A stretch of DNA of 64,000 bases. It comes from G963676655 sp963676655 (GTDB lineage Bacteria > Verrucomicrobiota > Lentisphaeria > Victivallales > Victivallaceae). Under the pieces are notes generated by a model. It worked only from the letters and a program-made list of their open reading frames with translations. It searched no databases and had not been told where the DNA came from. The stretch spans positions 2,542,001-2,606,000 of the forward strand of contig CAXXKX010000003.1 of NCBI GenBank assembly GCA_963676655.2, read 5' to 3'. Position 1 is the stretch's first letter. Each line of letters starts with the position of its first letter. A program made the translations under genes and the position numbers. Shown one piece after another: positions 18,204 through 26,498 of this stretch.

Positions 18204-19937
18204 ATGCATTTCAATAGTAAAAGAATATATTATATTACATTTTCCGCATGGGTTGGATTAGCGTATTTAAATGCCGGAACGGTTAAAACTACACCCGTGA
18301 AGCCAATGGAATACCCAGTCAAAGAGGAACTGAATGCTTTTGGTTTTCCGTTAAAATATACATTCAGTAATGGTGCTGAAGTTATTTTCCGGTATGATGA
18401 GATTGGACGCGTCAGGAAGCGTATAATGCCTGACGGCTCTATTGTTTCCTGGCAGTATGAGAAAAATTTGTTAGTTACCAAGAATAATGAATCACGAATA
18501 ACAAAATATGAGTATGACGATTACGACAGACTCATAAAAAAGACCATTACTCAAGGGGATCGCACTCTTATAGAGAGTCGCAAATATGATTCAAAAGGTA
18601 ATTTAGTAAATATCTCTGAGAAACCGGGGACTGCAATTGATTTTCTGTATGATCGCTTTGGGCGTAAATTGGCTGAAACTGGAAAAGCAGGTTCCATTAA
18701 GTTTCTATATGATGATTTTGGCCGTTTGATTACACGACAGGTCCAAATACGAGGAGACTCCAAAAAATTTCAAACTAATTTCAGATATAATGGAGGGTGG
18801 ATTGCCCAGGTTTATTCTTCTGCCGGAAGATTTTGCTTTTCCTGCGATTTTAGAAAGAAGAGGCTGAATTATATTGAATACTATAGCAGCAAAGGTAAAA
18901 AAAGCGGAAGCCAGCTAGTTTTTAATATCAAAAATCAATATAATAAGGCAGGCCTCGCTACGTCAAAAACTTTTACATATAAAAAAGAAAAACCTTTACT
19001 CATAGGTGGGTATCAGTATAATCAATCAAAGCAAATTATTGGGGAAACATCCTTTGGGACTAAATGGATGTACCGATATAACAAATATAGCCAGATTGTC
19101 TCCGCAAAAAATAATAATGGACAGCAGTATGATTATCTGTATGATAATGTAGGAAATTGTATCCGGTATGGCGCTCTGGCTTTTACATACAACAATATGT
19201 GGCAGGTTAGCGATCCGGGGTACCACTATGATGTTTTTGGAAACCTTGTAGAATCTCCTGGCTGCAAGTACCGGTATGATTTGAAAAATCGACTTATTTC
19301 ATTAAGTACAAAGGATGAAACGATGAGTTTCCAGTACGATCCATTAAATCAGTTGGTCGGTTGTTTGCTTAGAGACAATGCTTCGGGAGTTGAGGTTCGT
19401 ACTGATTTTATCATGTCGGGTATGATCGAATATGCGCGGAGTATTAATGGTGACGCGGTGTATCACACTTTTACCCCCAATGTTATTGATCTGATTAACG
19501 GTGTCAAGAATCCTTTTAGGCTTTTGGCTTCAACCCGGATTGGTCGTGGATCTGTCTACTTTATATCCGGATTGGACGGAAGTATTGTTGCAGGGCTTGA
19601 TTCCGCAACAAACGGTGTATTGAAAGAACGGCTTTATTCACCTTTTGGATGGATGATATCGCCGGGGATTGACAAAACATGGGCTATGGGATTTAAGCTG
19701 ATGCCTGTGATGGGGAACTCTCTGTATTTTTATAATGGACGCTTCTACAGTACAAAGATGTGTGGTTTCTTAACTCGTGGAAATGAAATTTATATAAAGA
19801 GTAATCCATATGCGTTTGAAAATTGCAATCCGGTTGGAGTGCGGCTTGCTTATCAGGCGCTCGAGAATATTGATTCAGATATAAACCGATATAGAAATAT
19901 TAAGCTGAAACCAAGTCCTGTATTTATCACAAAATAA
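18204..19937 (+). CDS. Secreted YD-repeat protein with degenerate RHS core, no toxin tail
   Basis: A 577-residue protein from ATG 18204 (1 bp after the upstream stop) with a signal-like N-terminus (IYYITFSAWVGLAYLNAG). YD repeats fill residues ~50-400 (YDEIGRVRKRIMPDGS, YDDFGRLITRQ, YDPLNQLVG). Residues ~430-560 match the RHS-associated core in degenerate form: GLDSATNGVLKERLYSPFGW, then YFYNGRFYSTKMCGFLTRG, then NPYAFENCNPVG. In classical RHS toxins the variable toxin follows this core; here only ~30 residues remain, so the protein is more likely structural or adhesive than a toxin. Probably co-transcribed with and partnering the 15650 product. Confidence 0.85.
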   Translation: MHFNSKRIYYITFSAWVGLAYLNAGTVKTTPVKPMEYPVKEELNAFGFPLKYTFSNGAEVIFRYDEIGRVRKRIMPDGSIVSWQYEKNLLVTKNNESRITKYEYDDYDRLIKKTITQGDRTLIESRKYDSKGNLVNISEKPGTAIDFLYDRFGRKLAETGKAGSIKFLYDDFGRLITRQVQIRGDSKKFQTNFRYNGGWIAQVYSSAGRFCFSCDFRKKRLNYIEYYSSKGKKSGSQLVFNIKNQYNKAGLATSKTFTYKKEKPLLIGGYQYNQSKQIIGETSFGTKWMYRYNKYSQIVSAKNNNGQQYDYLYDNVGNCIRYGALAFTYNNMWQVSDPGYHYDVFGNLVESPGCKYRYDLKNRLISLSTKDETMSFQYDPLNQLVGCLLRDNASGVEVRTDFIMSGMIEYARSINGDAVYHTFTPNVIDLINGVKNPFRLLASTRIGRGSVYFISGLDGSIVAGLDSATNGVLKERLYSPFGWMISPGIDKTWAMGFKLMPVMGNSLYFYNGRFYSTKMCGFLTRGNEIYIKSNPYAFENCNPVGVRLAYQALENIDSDINRYRNIKLKPSPVFITK

Positions 19938-19952
19938 TTTTAATTATTTTGT
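19929..19952 (+). terminator. AT-rich perfect hairpin at the end of the YD-repeat operon
   Basis: A perfect 11-bp inverted repeat, ACAAAATAATT / AATTATTTTGT, with a 2-bp spacer, overlapping the stop codon of the second YD-repeat gene. It is weak in G+C and followed by only a short T-rich run, so termination is plausible but not certain. Confidence 0.45.
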
Positions 19953-20411
19953 AGTCTTTGTCGCTTGTCGATAATTTTATGTAAAATAATTGTGAAAAAA
20001 ATGTTTTTCTATTTGACATGTACATTAATTAATGTAAATTCGTTTTAATATGGTTAATGTCAGAGTGGGTGTTGATATTTCTTTGTGGCACTTTCGGCTG
20101 TCTTTATTAATCTATTGATAATACAATTGATATATTATTTCAGTTTGACTCATTTATTACATGTTTAGGTATGTGCAATGTTTGAAATTGATTCTATATT
20201 TAATTGTTTTGATTGACATAGAGGGTGATGATTTTTTATTTGTTTTATTTAGCAGAAAAAAATCTAAAGATACTTTGTTTGGTGCATGGATACAGGCCTG
20301 TTTGAAATAATTAATGTTTCTATAATTTTTATGGGGTAATTTTTTTTAAGATATAGACATAAAATGAAGTATATGTTGAAATAAGGATGTAACGAAGGGA
20401 GTGTTGTCGTC
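19938..20411 (+). other. 474-bp gene-free leader of the first CD-repeat operon
   Basis: No gene is seen. It is very AT-rich. It holds a promoter-like TTGACA with a 16-bp palindrome (separate entry), and a Shine-Dalgarno-like AAGGGAG at 20395-20401 ahead of the CD-repeat gene. A leader of similar length (28167-28729) precedes the second CD-repeat gene, but the two leaders are not obviously similar. Confidence 0.6.
20013..20040 (+). promoter_or_regulatory. Candidate promoter overlapping a 16-bp palindrome
   Basis: TTGACA (20013-20018), a 16-bp spacer, then TAAATT (20035-20040) resembles a sigma-70 promoter. The palindrome TACATTAATTAATGTA (20021-20036) fills the spacer, a typical place for a repressor operator. 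It lies about 370 bp upstream of the CD-repeat gene, so transcription from here would give a long untranslated leader. Motif match only. Confidence 0.35.
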
Positions 20412-22148
20412 ATGACAAGTAGAAGAAAGTTTATCGAGTCGGCCGTGAAGGGGGTAGCGGGCCTTACCTTAATCGGGATGTTTGCACCTAATGTTGCAAA
20501 AGCAGCGGATTGTACGGACTTGTGTCCGGATGGACCATATGATTGTGCCGGGGCTTCTTGTGATGTGCCGGAGTGTGATACATATGGTTGCGACTCCTTT
20601 GCTTGTGATCCTGTAACCTGCGATACTAATTGTGACGGAGCTGACTGTGACAGTGTCAGTTGCGACCCGGTGGCATGTGATACCAGTTGCGATTCCGGCG
20701 GCTGCGATCCGATTCTGGGAACCTGTGATTTGGCTTGTGACGGTGCTGATTGTGATGGTGTCGGCTGCGACCCGGTGGCATGTGATACCGGTTGCGATGC
20801 CGGCGGTTGTGATCCTACTCTGGGAAGCTGTGATTATTGTGATGAAGGTTCTGATAGTGATACTGATGACTGTACTGGTGATGACACGCCGTGTGATGAT
20901 ACATCTTGCGAGGATACGCCGTGTGATGATACATCTTGCGAGGATACGCCGTGTGATGATACATCTTGCGATGACACGCCTTGTGATGACGGAACCGGAG
21001 ACGACGGAACCGGAGATGACGGAACCGGAGATGACGGAACCGGAGATGACGGAACCGGAGATGACGGAACCGGAGATGACGGAACCGGAGATGACGGAAC
21101 CGGAGATGACGGAACCGGAGATGACGGAACCGGAGACGACGGAACCGGAGACGACGGAACCGGAGATGACGGAACCGGAGATGATGGAACCGGAGATGAC
21201 GGAACCGGAGATGACGGAACCGGAGACGACGGAACCGGAGACGACGGAACCGGAGATGATGGAACCTCAAGCGAAGGCGGAAGTTCTAGTAGTGGAAGTT
21301 GCGGAGGATGCACGGTGGTAGTGAATGGAGTATCGGTGTCTTGTGGTAGCGGTATAACTGGACAGGGCGGAAGCTCCTCATCCGGGCTTATTTCGGATGG
21401 CAGTGGGGAAGCTTGGGAACTCACTTTACTACTTGTATCTGATAGGATTTGTGCGGCTGGAGCAAAAGACTCAGATGTTCATAAAGTGCAGATGCGTATT
21501 ACCCTGACTTGCACTGGAGGTAATGAAAATTCTTCTGGAGTCATAACATTTACTAACAATCCAATATTTATGAACAATCCAGGAAAACTGGAAATCGAAA
21601 ATCTTGGAACTGTTACTGGAGTGGAAGCTAAATCCTTTAATATAACGCCTGGAGAGTATGATATTACCTATACTTCCTCAGATAAGGTGGGAGACTTTGT
21701 CTTTATGGGATTGTCAATATATCAAAAATGGGATGAGACAGTAGAGGACTCATGGAATCATGATCCGTATTTTGAAGAAGATGTTTCAAGCCCTGTTACT
21801 TTTATCGCAAAACTTTCAACTGATGGAAGAGCTATTGACCAGCATCGTATAGTAATGCAGGGAACTTCGGTCGAATTATCCCAATATAATATAGCAACCG
21901 GGGAATGGGAGCTCATAGAAGAAGTTAAAACAAGAGAAGATCTTGAAAACATGGGATATAGCATGGAGCAGTTTACCGCTTTTACTCCTTCCGTGGATAC
22001 GGATGGGGTAGCTACTGACAGTAATGGAGAGGCGACGTTAAGTCAAAAAGTTTTTTCCAGCCCGGCTGGACAGGTGGATATAAGAATTGAAAGTGTTACA
22101 TTTGAAGCGTATGATAAAGATTCAGGGAAGGAGGATCAAACGTCATGA
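20412..22148 (+). CDS. Tat-exported Cys-Asp repeat protein A
   Basis: A 578-residue protein. The N-terminus is a twin-arginine signal: TSRRKFIES, then the hydrophobic VAGLTLIGMFAPNVAKA. Residues ~32-145 are a Cys-Asp repeat with about 25 CD pairs spaced 3-6 residues apart (CDPVACDTSCDSGGCDP and similar), followed by CDDTSCEDTP blocks and 18 copies of a Gly-Asp-Asp-Gly-Thr repeat. The C-terminal ~240 residues form a beta-rich domain shared with protein B (both contain a SYxxDQHxI-like segment: IDQHRIVMQGTSVE). Export folded through Tat fits cytoplasmic cross-linking or metal loading. The stop overlaps the next start (ATGA). The maturase candidate is at 36482. Function not known. Confidence 0.88.
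   Translation: MTSRRKFIESAVKGVAGLTLIGMFAPNVAKAADCTDLCPDGPYDCAGASCDVPECDTYGCDSFACDPVTCDTNCDGADCDSVSCDPVACDTSCDSGGCDPILGTCDLACDGADCDGVGCDPVACDTGCDAGGCDPTLGSCDYCDEGSDSDTDDCTGDDTPCDDTSCEDTPCDDTSCEDTPCDDTSCDDTPCDDGTGDDGTGDDGTGDDGTGDDGTGDDGTGDDGTGDDGTGDDGTGDDGTGDDGTGDDGTGDDGTGDDGTGDDGTGDDGTGDDGTGDDGTGDDGTSSEGGSSSSGSCGGCTVVVNGVSVSCGSGITGQGGSSSSGLISDGSGEAWELTLLLVSDRICAAGAKDSDVHKVQMRITLTCTGGNENSSGVITFTNNPIFMNNPGKLEIENLGTVTGVEAKSFNITPGEYDITYTSSDKVGDFVFMGLSIYQKWDETVEDSWNHDPYFEEDVSSPVTFIAKLSTDGRAIDQHRIVMQGTSVELSQYNIATGEWELIEEVKTREDLENMGYSMEQFTAFTPSVDTDGVATDSNGEATLSQKVFSSPAGQVDIRIESVTFEAYDKDSGKEDQTS
20881..20990 (+). repeat. 30-bp tandem repeats encoding CDDTSCEDTP
   Basis: About three and a half near-identical 30-bp units within CD-repeat gene A, each encoding Cys-Asp-Asp-Thr-Ser-Cys-Glu-Asp-Thr-Pro. 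They form the junction between the CD-repeat region and the Gly-Asp-Asp minisatellite. Confidence 0.85.
20991..21260 (+). repeat. 15-bp minisatellite, 18 units, encoding GTGDD
   Basis: Eighteen head-to-tail units of GGAACCGGAGAYGAY, differing only by T/C changes in the two Asp codons, encode a Gly-Thr-Gly-Asp-Asp linker of 90 residues. A multiple of three keeps the frame, so copy number can change without breaking the gene. The acidic linker probably separates the CD-repeat part from the C-terminal domain and may bind calcium. Confidence 0.95.
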
Positions 22149-24499
22149 CCCATTTGAAGAAAATTACAGGTATATTTATATTACTCATGATTTCATGGTT
22201 GATATTACACGTGCATGGTGAAGACAAGTCAAAATTAAACTCAATGGAAAATGAAAGCAAAAACCTTTCTATTGACATTGATATAAGCATCAATAGCGAT
22301 TCGACAAGCCCTGATAACGATGCATCTACAACAGGAAAAATTTTAAGTTTGAATATATTGGATAAAGATTATGATGGTTTGCCGGATTACCTTGATGGGT
22401 TTGACTTTACGTTTGGAGGAACCAGTCAGAGTGCTGCAAACGCAAGCCATGCTTTCGTCCCGGTCAAAGTTAAAATCTCCAATGTCACGGATTATAGTAA
22501 GGTTGTCTTAAAATTTGAGTACTTGGCTTCGGACCCCGCCAACTTTTCATATTCAGGCAGCGGCTCCACATCTGATCCATATACATTTACGGGGCCGGAT
22601 AGTGATACTGCCAGATTCCGCCTGTGGAAAAAAGACGGCAGTGAGGCGCGTAACAAAGCCAGTGTTGTCAACAATGGAGATTTTATTCCCAAGGATACCA
22701 ATATTACATTGAACAAAATAATAACTTCGGGGGATGAATTTACTCTTTATCTGGAAGCGTTAGACGCAAGTAAGGGCATTGGTCTCGATACTATAAAGGT
22801 TAGTTGCAAACCCTTGAGCTCTCAAGATTTTGTTTCTTCGGATCAGGTTAAATTTACCGCTGTAAAAGTTGAGAGCGTCCACCCGGTAGACAGTGATTTT
22901 CAAGCTAAAGCAGGCAGAATCATTATATCAACCCGTGATGGTGATAGTGAGTTTTATTCATCAGCTCAAACGAAAGGCGGAGAAGTTAAAATCACGGCTT
23001 ATGTTACTCCGGCAATCGAAAATGTTGATGTTTATTTCGAAGTTATTGACCCGGATGATTTGTCCCCATATGAACCTAAATTAATTTACGATCAATTAGA
23101 TGACCGGCCCAATGACAATTTGCATGATAAAGCAATGGATGGGTCCATAGATAAATATAAACTCTTTCAAGGTTCATTCCTTTCTGTCAAAAATGCAAAG
23201 ACTGTTGTTAATAACAGTAAAGCTATCGCTGAAACCGTTTTAAAGTTTTCGACTGCGTGTTCCGGTGATAATTTTATTGTCAGGGCAACTTGCCGAAAAC
23301 CAGATGATAACCCATTTGATACGAATACAGTAGGAAATGGTACCCCTGCTAATCAAGTTAAATATTCCAAAAGCCAGATTGCTCAAAGTTGTACTTTGGT
23401 TGCCTGGAAGCGGGCATATATCGAGGAGGGACAGATGTACGCTTCAGGAGCAACTGTTACTGCTGCGGCAGCTTCAACCTCCAACACTCTTGAACTTAGT
23501 AATAATCCTTTTAGGAAGAATACTCCAGTCGTGATCTTTCTGCCTCCAAACGGGGCGACAACAATAGAAAGAACAATTACTGATGTTGAAGGTTTAACTA
23601 TAACATTAGACTCAAGCCTGGGGCAGGATGTTCTTATTTATTCCGGGGTGAAATTTAAATCAACGTTCGTACCGCAAACTACGGTAGCCACTTATACGGG
23701 ATCAGATTCTAAAACAATCAAAGCTCCTGCTAATTGCCTCTATATTGACATTAACAGCGAAATTACAATCGTCGATGGAGGAACCTCAATAAATAGAATA
23801 GTGAAGTCTTTGACTTATACTACAGATGGGGCGTACGTGTATTATAACCTAGACTCTAAACTTGGAGTTGATGTACAGGAAGGCGCAATTGTGAAATTAC
23901 GCGGGATGAGTTATGATGAAGTTAAAACAAATAAATTGGGGTATTTGGAGATGGCGTATGGTAAAAATACAAATGGGGTCGATAGTGATGGTAATAATGG
24001 AGAAAACGGCGGAGCTTTTATTGAATATAAAACTATTTTAACGCATAAAATTCCCTGTTTCCAGTGTTTTGCTAACAGCATACAATCACGTGCTTTTTTT
24101 AAGAAATGGTTTATAAATCAAGGCAAGACAAATATTATGATGTATAGCGCAGCAATCTTGCATCCGGATATAACTAAAGACGATGGCACCGAGCTAGTTG
24201 TTGGTGGACTAGCTTATGATCCCGATAGAATGGCTGCAACATTCCAAGACAAATATAGGCCTGAGGATGCCTCTGTCGCTATTCCAAATACAGAAGTACA
24301 TGAAATTGGGCATATTTGGGGTATATTGCCAAGCGAAGATTCATCCAGCATATTTTATCATGTTGATAGAAAGATTAACCATAAGAGTCACACCGGCCAG
24401 GATGAATGTTTTATGTCATATAACACAAATCAAACAGATGGAAAATCAGAATTGTGCTTGGATTGTTTAATGTACGTAAGACAGAAGCAAAACTTTTAA
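22145..24499 (+). CDS. Large secreted protein with C-terminal zincin-like metalloprotease motif
   Basis: A 784-residue protein with a signal peptide (GIFILLMISWLILHVHG). Near residue 75 is a calcium-binding-type DKDYDGLPDYLDGF segment, followed by a beta-rich domain (FRLWKKDGSEARNKA to TLYLEALDASKG) that recurs in the 30840 and 39055 products. The C-terminus has the zinc-peptidase signature VHEIGHIWGI and, about 35 residues on, a Met-turn-like DECFMSYN. The expected third ligand position of HExxHxxGxxH is Pro, so the site may be shifted or inactive. ATGA overlap with CD-repeat gene A shows tight co-expression. It may process or decorate the CD-repeat protein; that is inference. Confidence 0.78.
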   Translation: MTHLKKITGIFILLMISWLILHVHGEDKSKLNSMENESKNLSIDIDISINSDSTSPDNDASTTGKILSLNILDKDYDGLPDYLDGFDFTFGGTSQSAANASHAFVPVKVKISNVTDYSKVVLKFEYLASDPANFSYSGSGSTSDPYTFTGPDSDTARFRLWKKDGSEARNKASVVNNGDFIPKDTNITLNKIITSGDEFTLYLEALDASKGIGLDTIKVSCKPLSSQDFVSSDQVKFTAVKVESVHPVDSDFQAKAGRIIISTRDGDSEFYSSAQTKGGEVKITAYVTPAIENVDVYFEVIDPDDLSPYEPKLIYDQLDDRPNDNLHDKAMDGSIDKYKLFQGSFLSVKNAKTVVNNSKAIAETVLKFSTACSGDNFIVRATCRKPDDNPFDTNTVGNGTPANQVKYSKSQIAQSCTLVAWKRAYIEEGQMYASGATVTAAAASTSNTLELSNNPFRKNTPVVIFLPPNGATTIERTITDVEGLTITLDSSLGQDVLIYSGVKFKSTFVPQTTVATYTGSDSKTIKAPANCLYIDINSEITIVDGGTSINRIVKSLTYTTDGAYVYYNLDSKLGVDVQEGAIVKLRGMSYDEVKTNKLGYLEMAYGKNTNGVDSDGNNGENGGAFIEYKTILTHKIPCFQCFANSIQSRAFFKKWFINQGKTNIMMYSAAILHPDITKDDGTELVVGGLAYDPDRMAATFQDKYRPEDASVAIPNTEVHEIGHIWGILPSEDSSSIFYHVDRKINHKSHTGQDECFMSYNTNQTDGKSELCLDCLMYVRQKQNF

Positions 24500-24501
24500 A
24501 C

Positions 24502-25437
24502 ATGGAGTTCAAAATGCATCTTTTATTTTATAAGAATTTTTTTACGGGAGTCATCATCGTTGCCATTCAGTTTTGTGGTAATAACTTATTGTTTTCAAGC
24601 AAAATTGAATCAAATAATATAACTCCTTTGACGATCTGTAAAATCATTGATGACAAAGACGGTTCGTTTGGTTTTATATATGAAAATAATAGTAATAAAA
24701 CTCTAGAGATTCATCCATTCAAGGTTAGTGGAAACAATTTATACTTGAAATTTCGCAATAAAGATAGAGGGTGGTGTCTTGGAGTTTTTTCCTCTGGATT
24801 GGATAATTACACAATCCGTGCAAAGAGAAAAGTAATATGGATTGATGATATTGTTGCATATATGAATCTTTTTCCTAAATGGCCGAGCCGCTTTGCGGCG
24901 TTGTATTGGATGTTTTGTGCGGGAAAAGGTGGTTATACAAAATATATTTACCTTTGGAAACCTGGTAAGGGCGAAATTGATTTTACCAATGTCCTTGACA
25001 AAAAAAATGCGGTTAACTTTAAGTTGGCAAAAATTCTGGATGGAAAACCTCTGACTTTTGCTCTAATAATAAGTAATGACTGTGAAAAAGAAATATCAGT
25101 TCCCGATTTTCTTTCTTCCGGAAATAAAGTAACGATTAAATTTCCGGATGGAAAAACCGTTTCTCACTTTTTTAAGAAGAATGATGGCAAGTTTTTTAAA
25201 CTGCGGCCCCGCCAGTCAATATATCTAAAATTCGATATCAGTGAATTCCTGAAAAAATCAAAGAATTTCAGTATGAAAAACTTCAACTACGGCATTTCGG
25301 AGTTTCAATGGCAGGTGACGATGCCTGATAAAAGTGAAACTGTCAGCAAAGTCGGTCTGCTTAAAACAGAAAAGCCACTCTCAAAGAAAGCTAGTTATAA
25401 TGGCATCTGGATGGATATCACAACTCCCATAAAATAA
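24502..25437 (+). CDS. Exported beta-rich protein of unknown family (paralogue 1)
   Basis: A 311-residue protein; ATG 24502 begins 2 bp after the upstream stop (a second ATG is at 24514). The N-terminus is signal-like (FFTGVIIVAIQFCGNNLLFS). Two halves each begin with a similar element (CKIIDDKDGSFGFIYEN and AKILDGKPLTFALIISN), suggesting an internal duplication of a beta-sandwich. It shares the ending (FNYGISEFQWQVTMPDKS, LLKTEKPL) with the next gene product, so the two genes are tandem paralogues. Not recognised; no catalytic motif seen. Probably a periplasmic or surface accessory to the module. Confidence 0.72.
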   Translation: MEFKMHLLFYKNFFTGVIIVAIQFCGNNLLFSSKIESNNITPLTICKIIDDKDGSFGFIYENNSNKTLEIHPFKVSGNNLYLKFRNKDRGWCLGVFSSGLDNYTIRAKRKVIWIDDIVAYMNLFPKWPSRFAALYWMFCAGKGGYTKYIYLWKPGKGEIDFTNVLDKKNAVNFKLAKILDGKPLTFALIISNDCEKEISVPDFLSSGNKVTIKFPDGKTVSHFFKKNDGKFFKLRPRQSIYLKFDISEFLKKSKNFSMKNFNYGISEFQWQVTMPDKSETVSKVGLLKTEKPLSKKASYNGIWMDITTPIK

Positions 25438-25502
25438 GGTTTGGAAAATAACATATTGACGAATATTGATATAAATTATATGGATAAATCAGGAGTGCTT
25501 TT

Positions 25503-26420
25503 ATGAAGAAATTATTATCTATACTTACCCTGGCAATATTGTGCAACATATTGCCGGCGGAAGAATATAATACCTATAATCCGGTTCCGGTAAAATTAAA
25601 ACAGAAACCATTGATTTATGTCCAGGCAAGAATTGCCAAATTGCTTGACGGCAAGGATGATTCTTTTGCTTTTGTATTTGTTAACCACAGACAAAAGGTA
25701 TGCAATATTAAATACAGTATTCCTCATGTAGTGGGTAATGGTAGTATAGTTGCATTGGATTGCCAAAAAAAAGATTCCCCAATCCCTGCAATGAATAGAT
25801 TTATTTTTGTTACTAATATTACTGCGTTAGCCAGTTTTGTAAAGGGTTGGAGGAATCCTTTTGCACGGATATTTTGGACTTTAGATTATTCAGGTCGAAA
25901 AAGAACTTTTGTTTCTCCGGTTTGTCATATATGGAATCCTAATATTGGGGAGGCACCTGTTCGTTTTAAAGTGAAGTTTCACGCAATAGGAAAATTTGAG
26001 TTTAGAGTAGCAAAACTGATTGATGGTAAAGATGCGACTTTTGCTTTGGTCGCAATAAATGATTCGAAACAGGAGATCAAAATTCCAGGGATTCTTTCTC
26101 CTGCCAGTAAAATAAAAATAAAATTTCCGGATGGCAAAATCTTTACATATTTTGATAAAAGTAAGGGGCAGGAGGTATTGCGGTTAAAACCCGGAGAGAG
26201 TAAATATATCAAGTTTGACATATATAAATTGCTTGAAAAAACAAATGCATTCAGTCCCGACAGTTTTAATTACGGCATGTCTGAACTGATATGGGAAGTG
26301 ACAATGCCGGACAAAAGTATTGTCACGAACAGTTTTTACTTATTGAAAACAGAAAAACCGTTACCTGAAATAGCGAAAACAAAGGGCTATTTAATGGATG
26401 TCAACACCCCGTTGAAGTAA
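25503..26420 (+). CDS. Exported beta-rich protein of unknown family (paralogue 2)
   Basis: A 305-residue protein with a clear signal peptide (LLSILTLAILCNILPAEE). It has the same two-part build as its upstream neighbour (AKLLDGKDDSFAFVFVN, AKLIDGKDATFALVAIN) and the same C-terminal block (FNYGMSELIWEVTMPDKS, LLKTEKPLP). Six Lys-Phe-Pro-Asp-Gly-Lys type turns are conserved between the pair. A hairpin overlaps its stop codon. Function unknown; the repeat of the pair within one module suggests a structural subunit. Confidence 0.72.
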   Translation: MKKLLSILTLAILCNILPAEEYNTYNPVPVKLKQKPLIYVQARIAKLLDGKDDSFAFVFVNHRQKVCNIKYSIPHVVGNGSIVALDCQKKDSPIPAMNRFIFVTNITALASFVKGWRNPFARIFWTLDYSGRKRTFVSPVCHIWNPNIGEAPVRFKVKFHAIGKFEFRVAKLIDGKDATFALVAINDSKQEIKIPGILSPASKIKIKFPDGKIFTYFDKSKGQEVLRLKPGESKYIKFDIYKLLEKTNAFSPDSFNYGMSELIWEVTMPDKSIVTNSFYLLKTEKPLPEIAKTKGYLMDVNTPLK

Positions 26421-26443
26421 CCGGCAAAATTGTTTTGCCGGTT
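26419..26443 (+). terminator. Strong hairpin between the paralogue pair and the helical-repeat gene
   Basis: A perfect 11-bp stem, AACCGGCAAAA / TTTTGCCGGTT, with a 3-nt loop. No immediate T run follows (the T run is at 26459-26466), so it may act as an attenuator or RNA-processing site rather than a full terminator. Confidence 0.5.
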
Positions 26444-26498
26444 AATGCAGGATAAAAATTTTTTTTAGATACAAAGCTACCATAAGCGGAGATAAATA

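Noticed and set aside
18204..19937. Contact-dependent or RHS toxin with immunity gene
   Set aside because: Only about 30 residues follow the core and no immunity-like small gene follows.
20881..21260. CRISPR-like array
   Set aside because: Regular repeats, but they are contiguous, in frame and without spacers; no cas genes.
20815..21424. Long Arg/Leu- or Pro/Ser-repeat reading frames opposite and beside the GDD minisatellite
   Set aside because: They are produced by the 15-bp repeat read in other frames; the Tat signal and conserved C-terminal domain fix the true frame.
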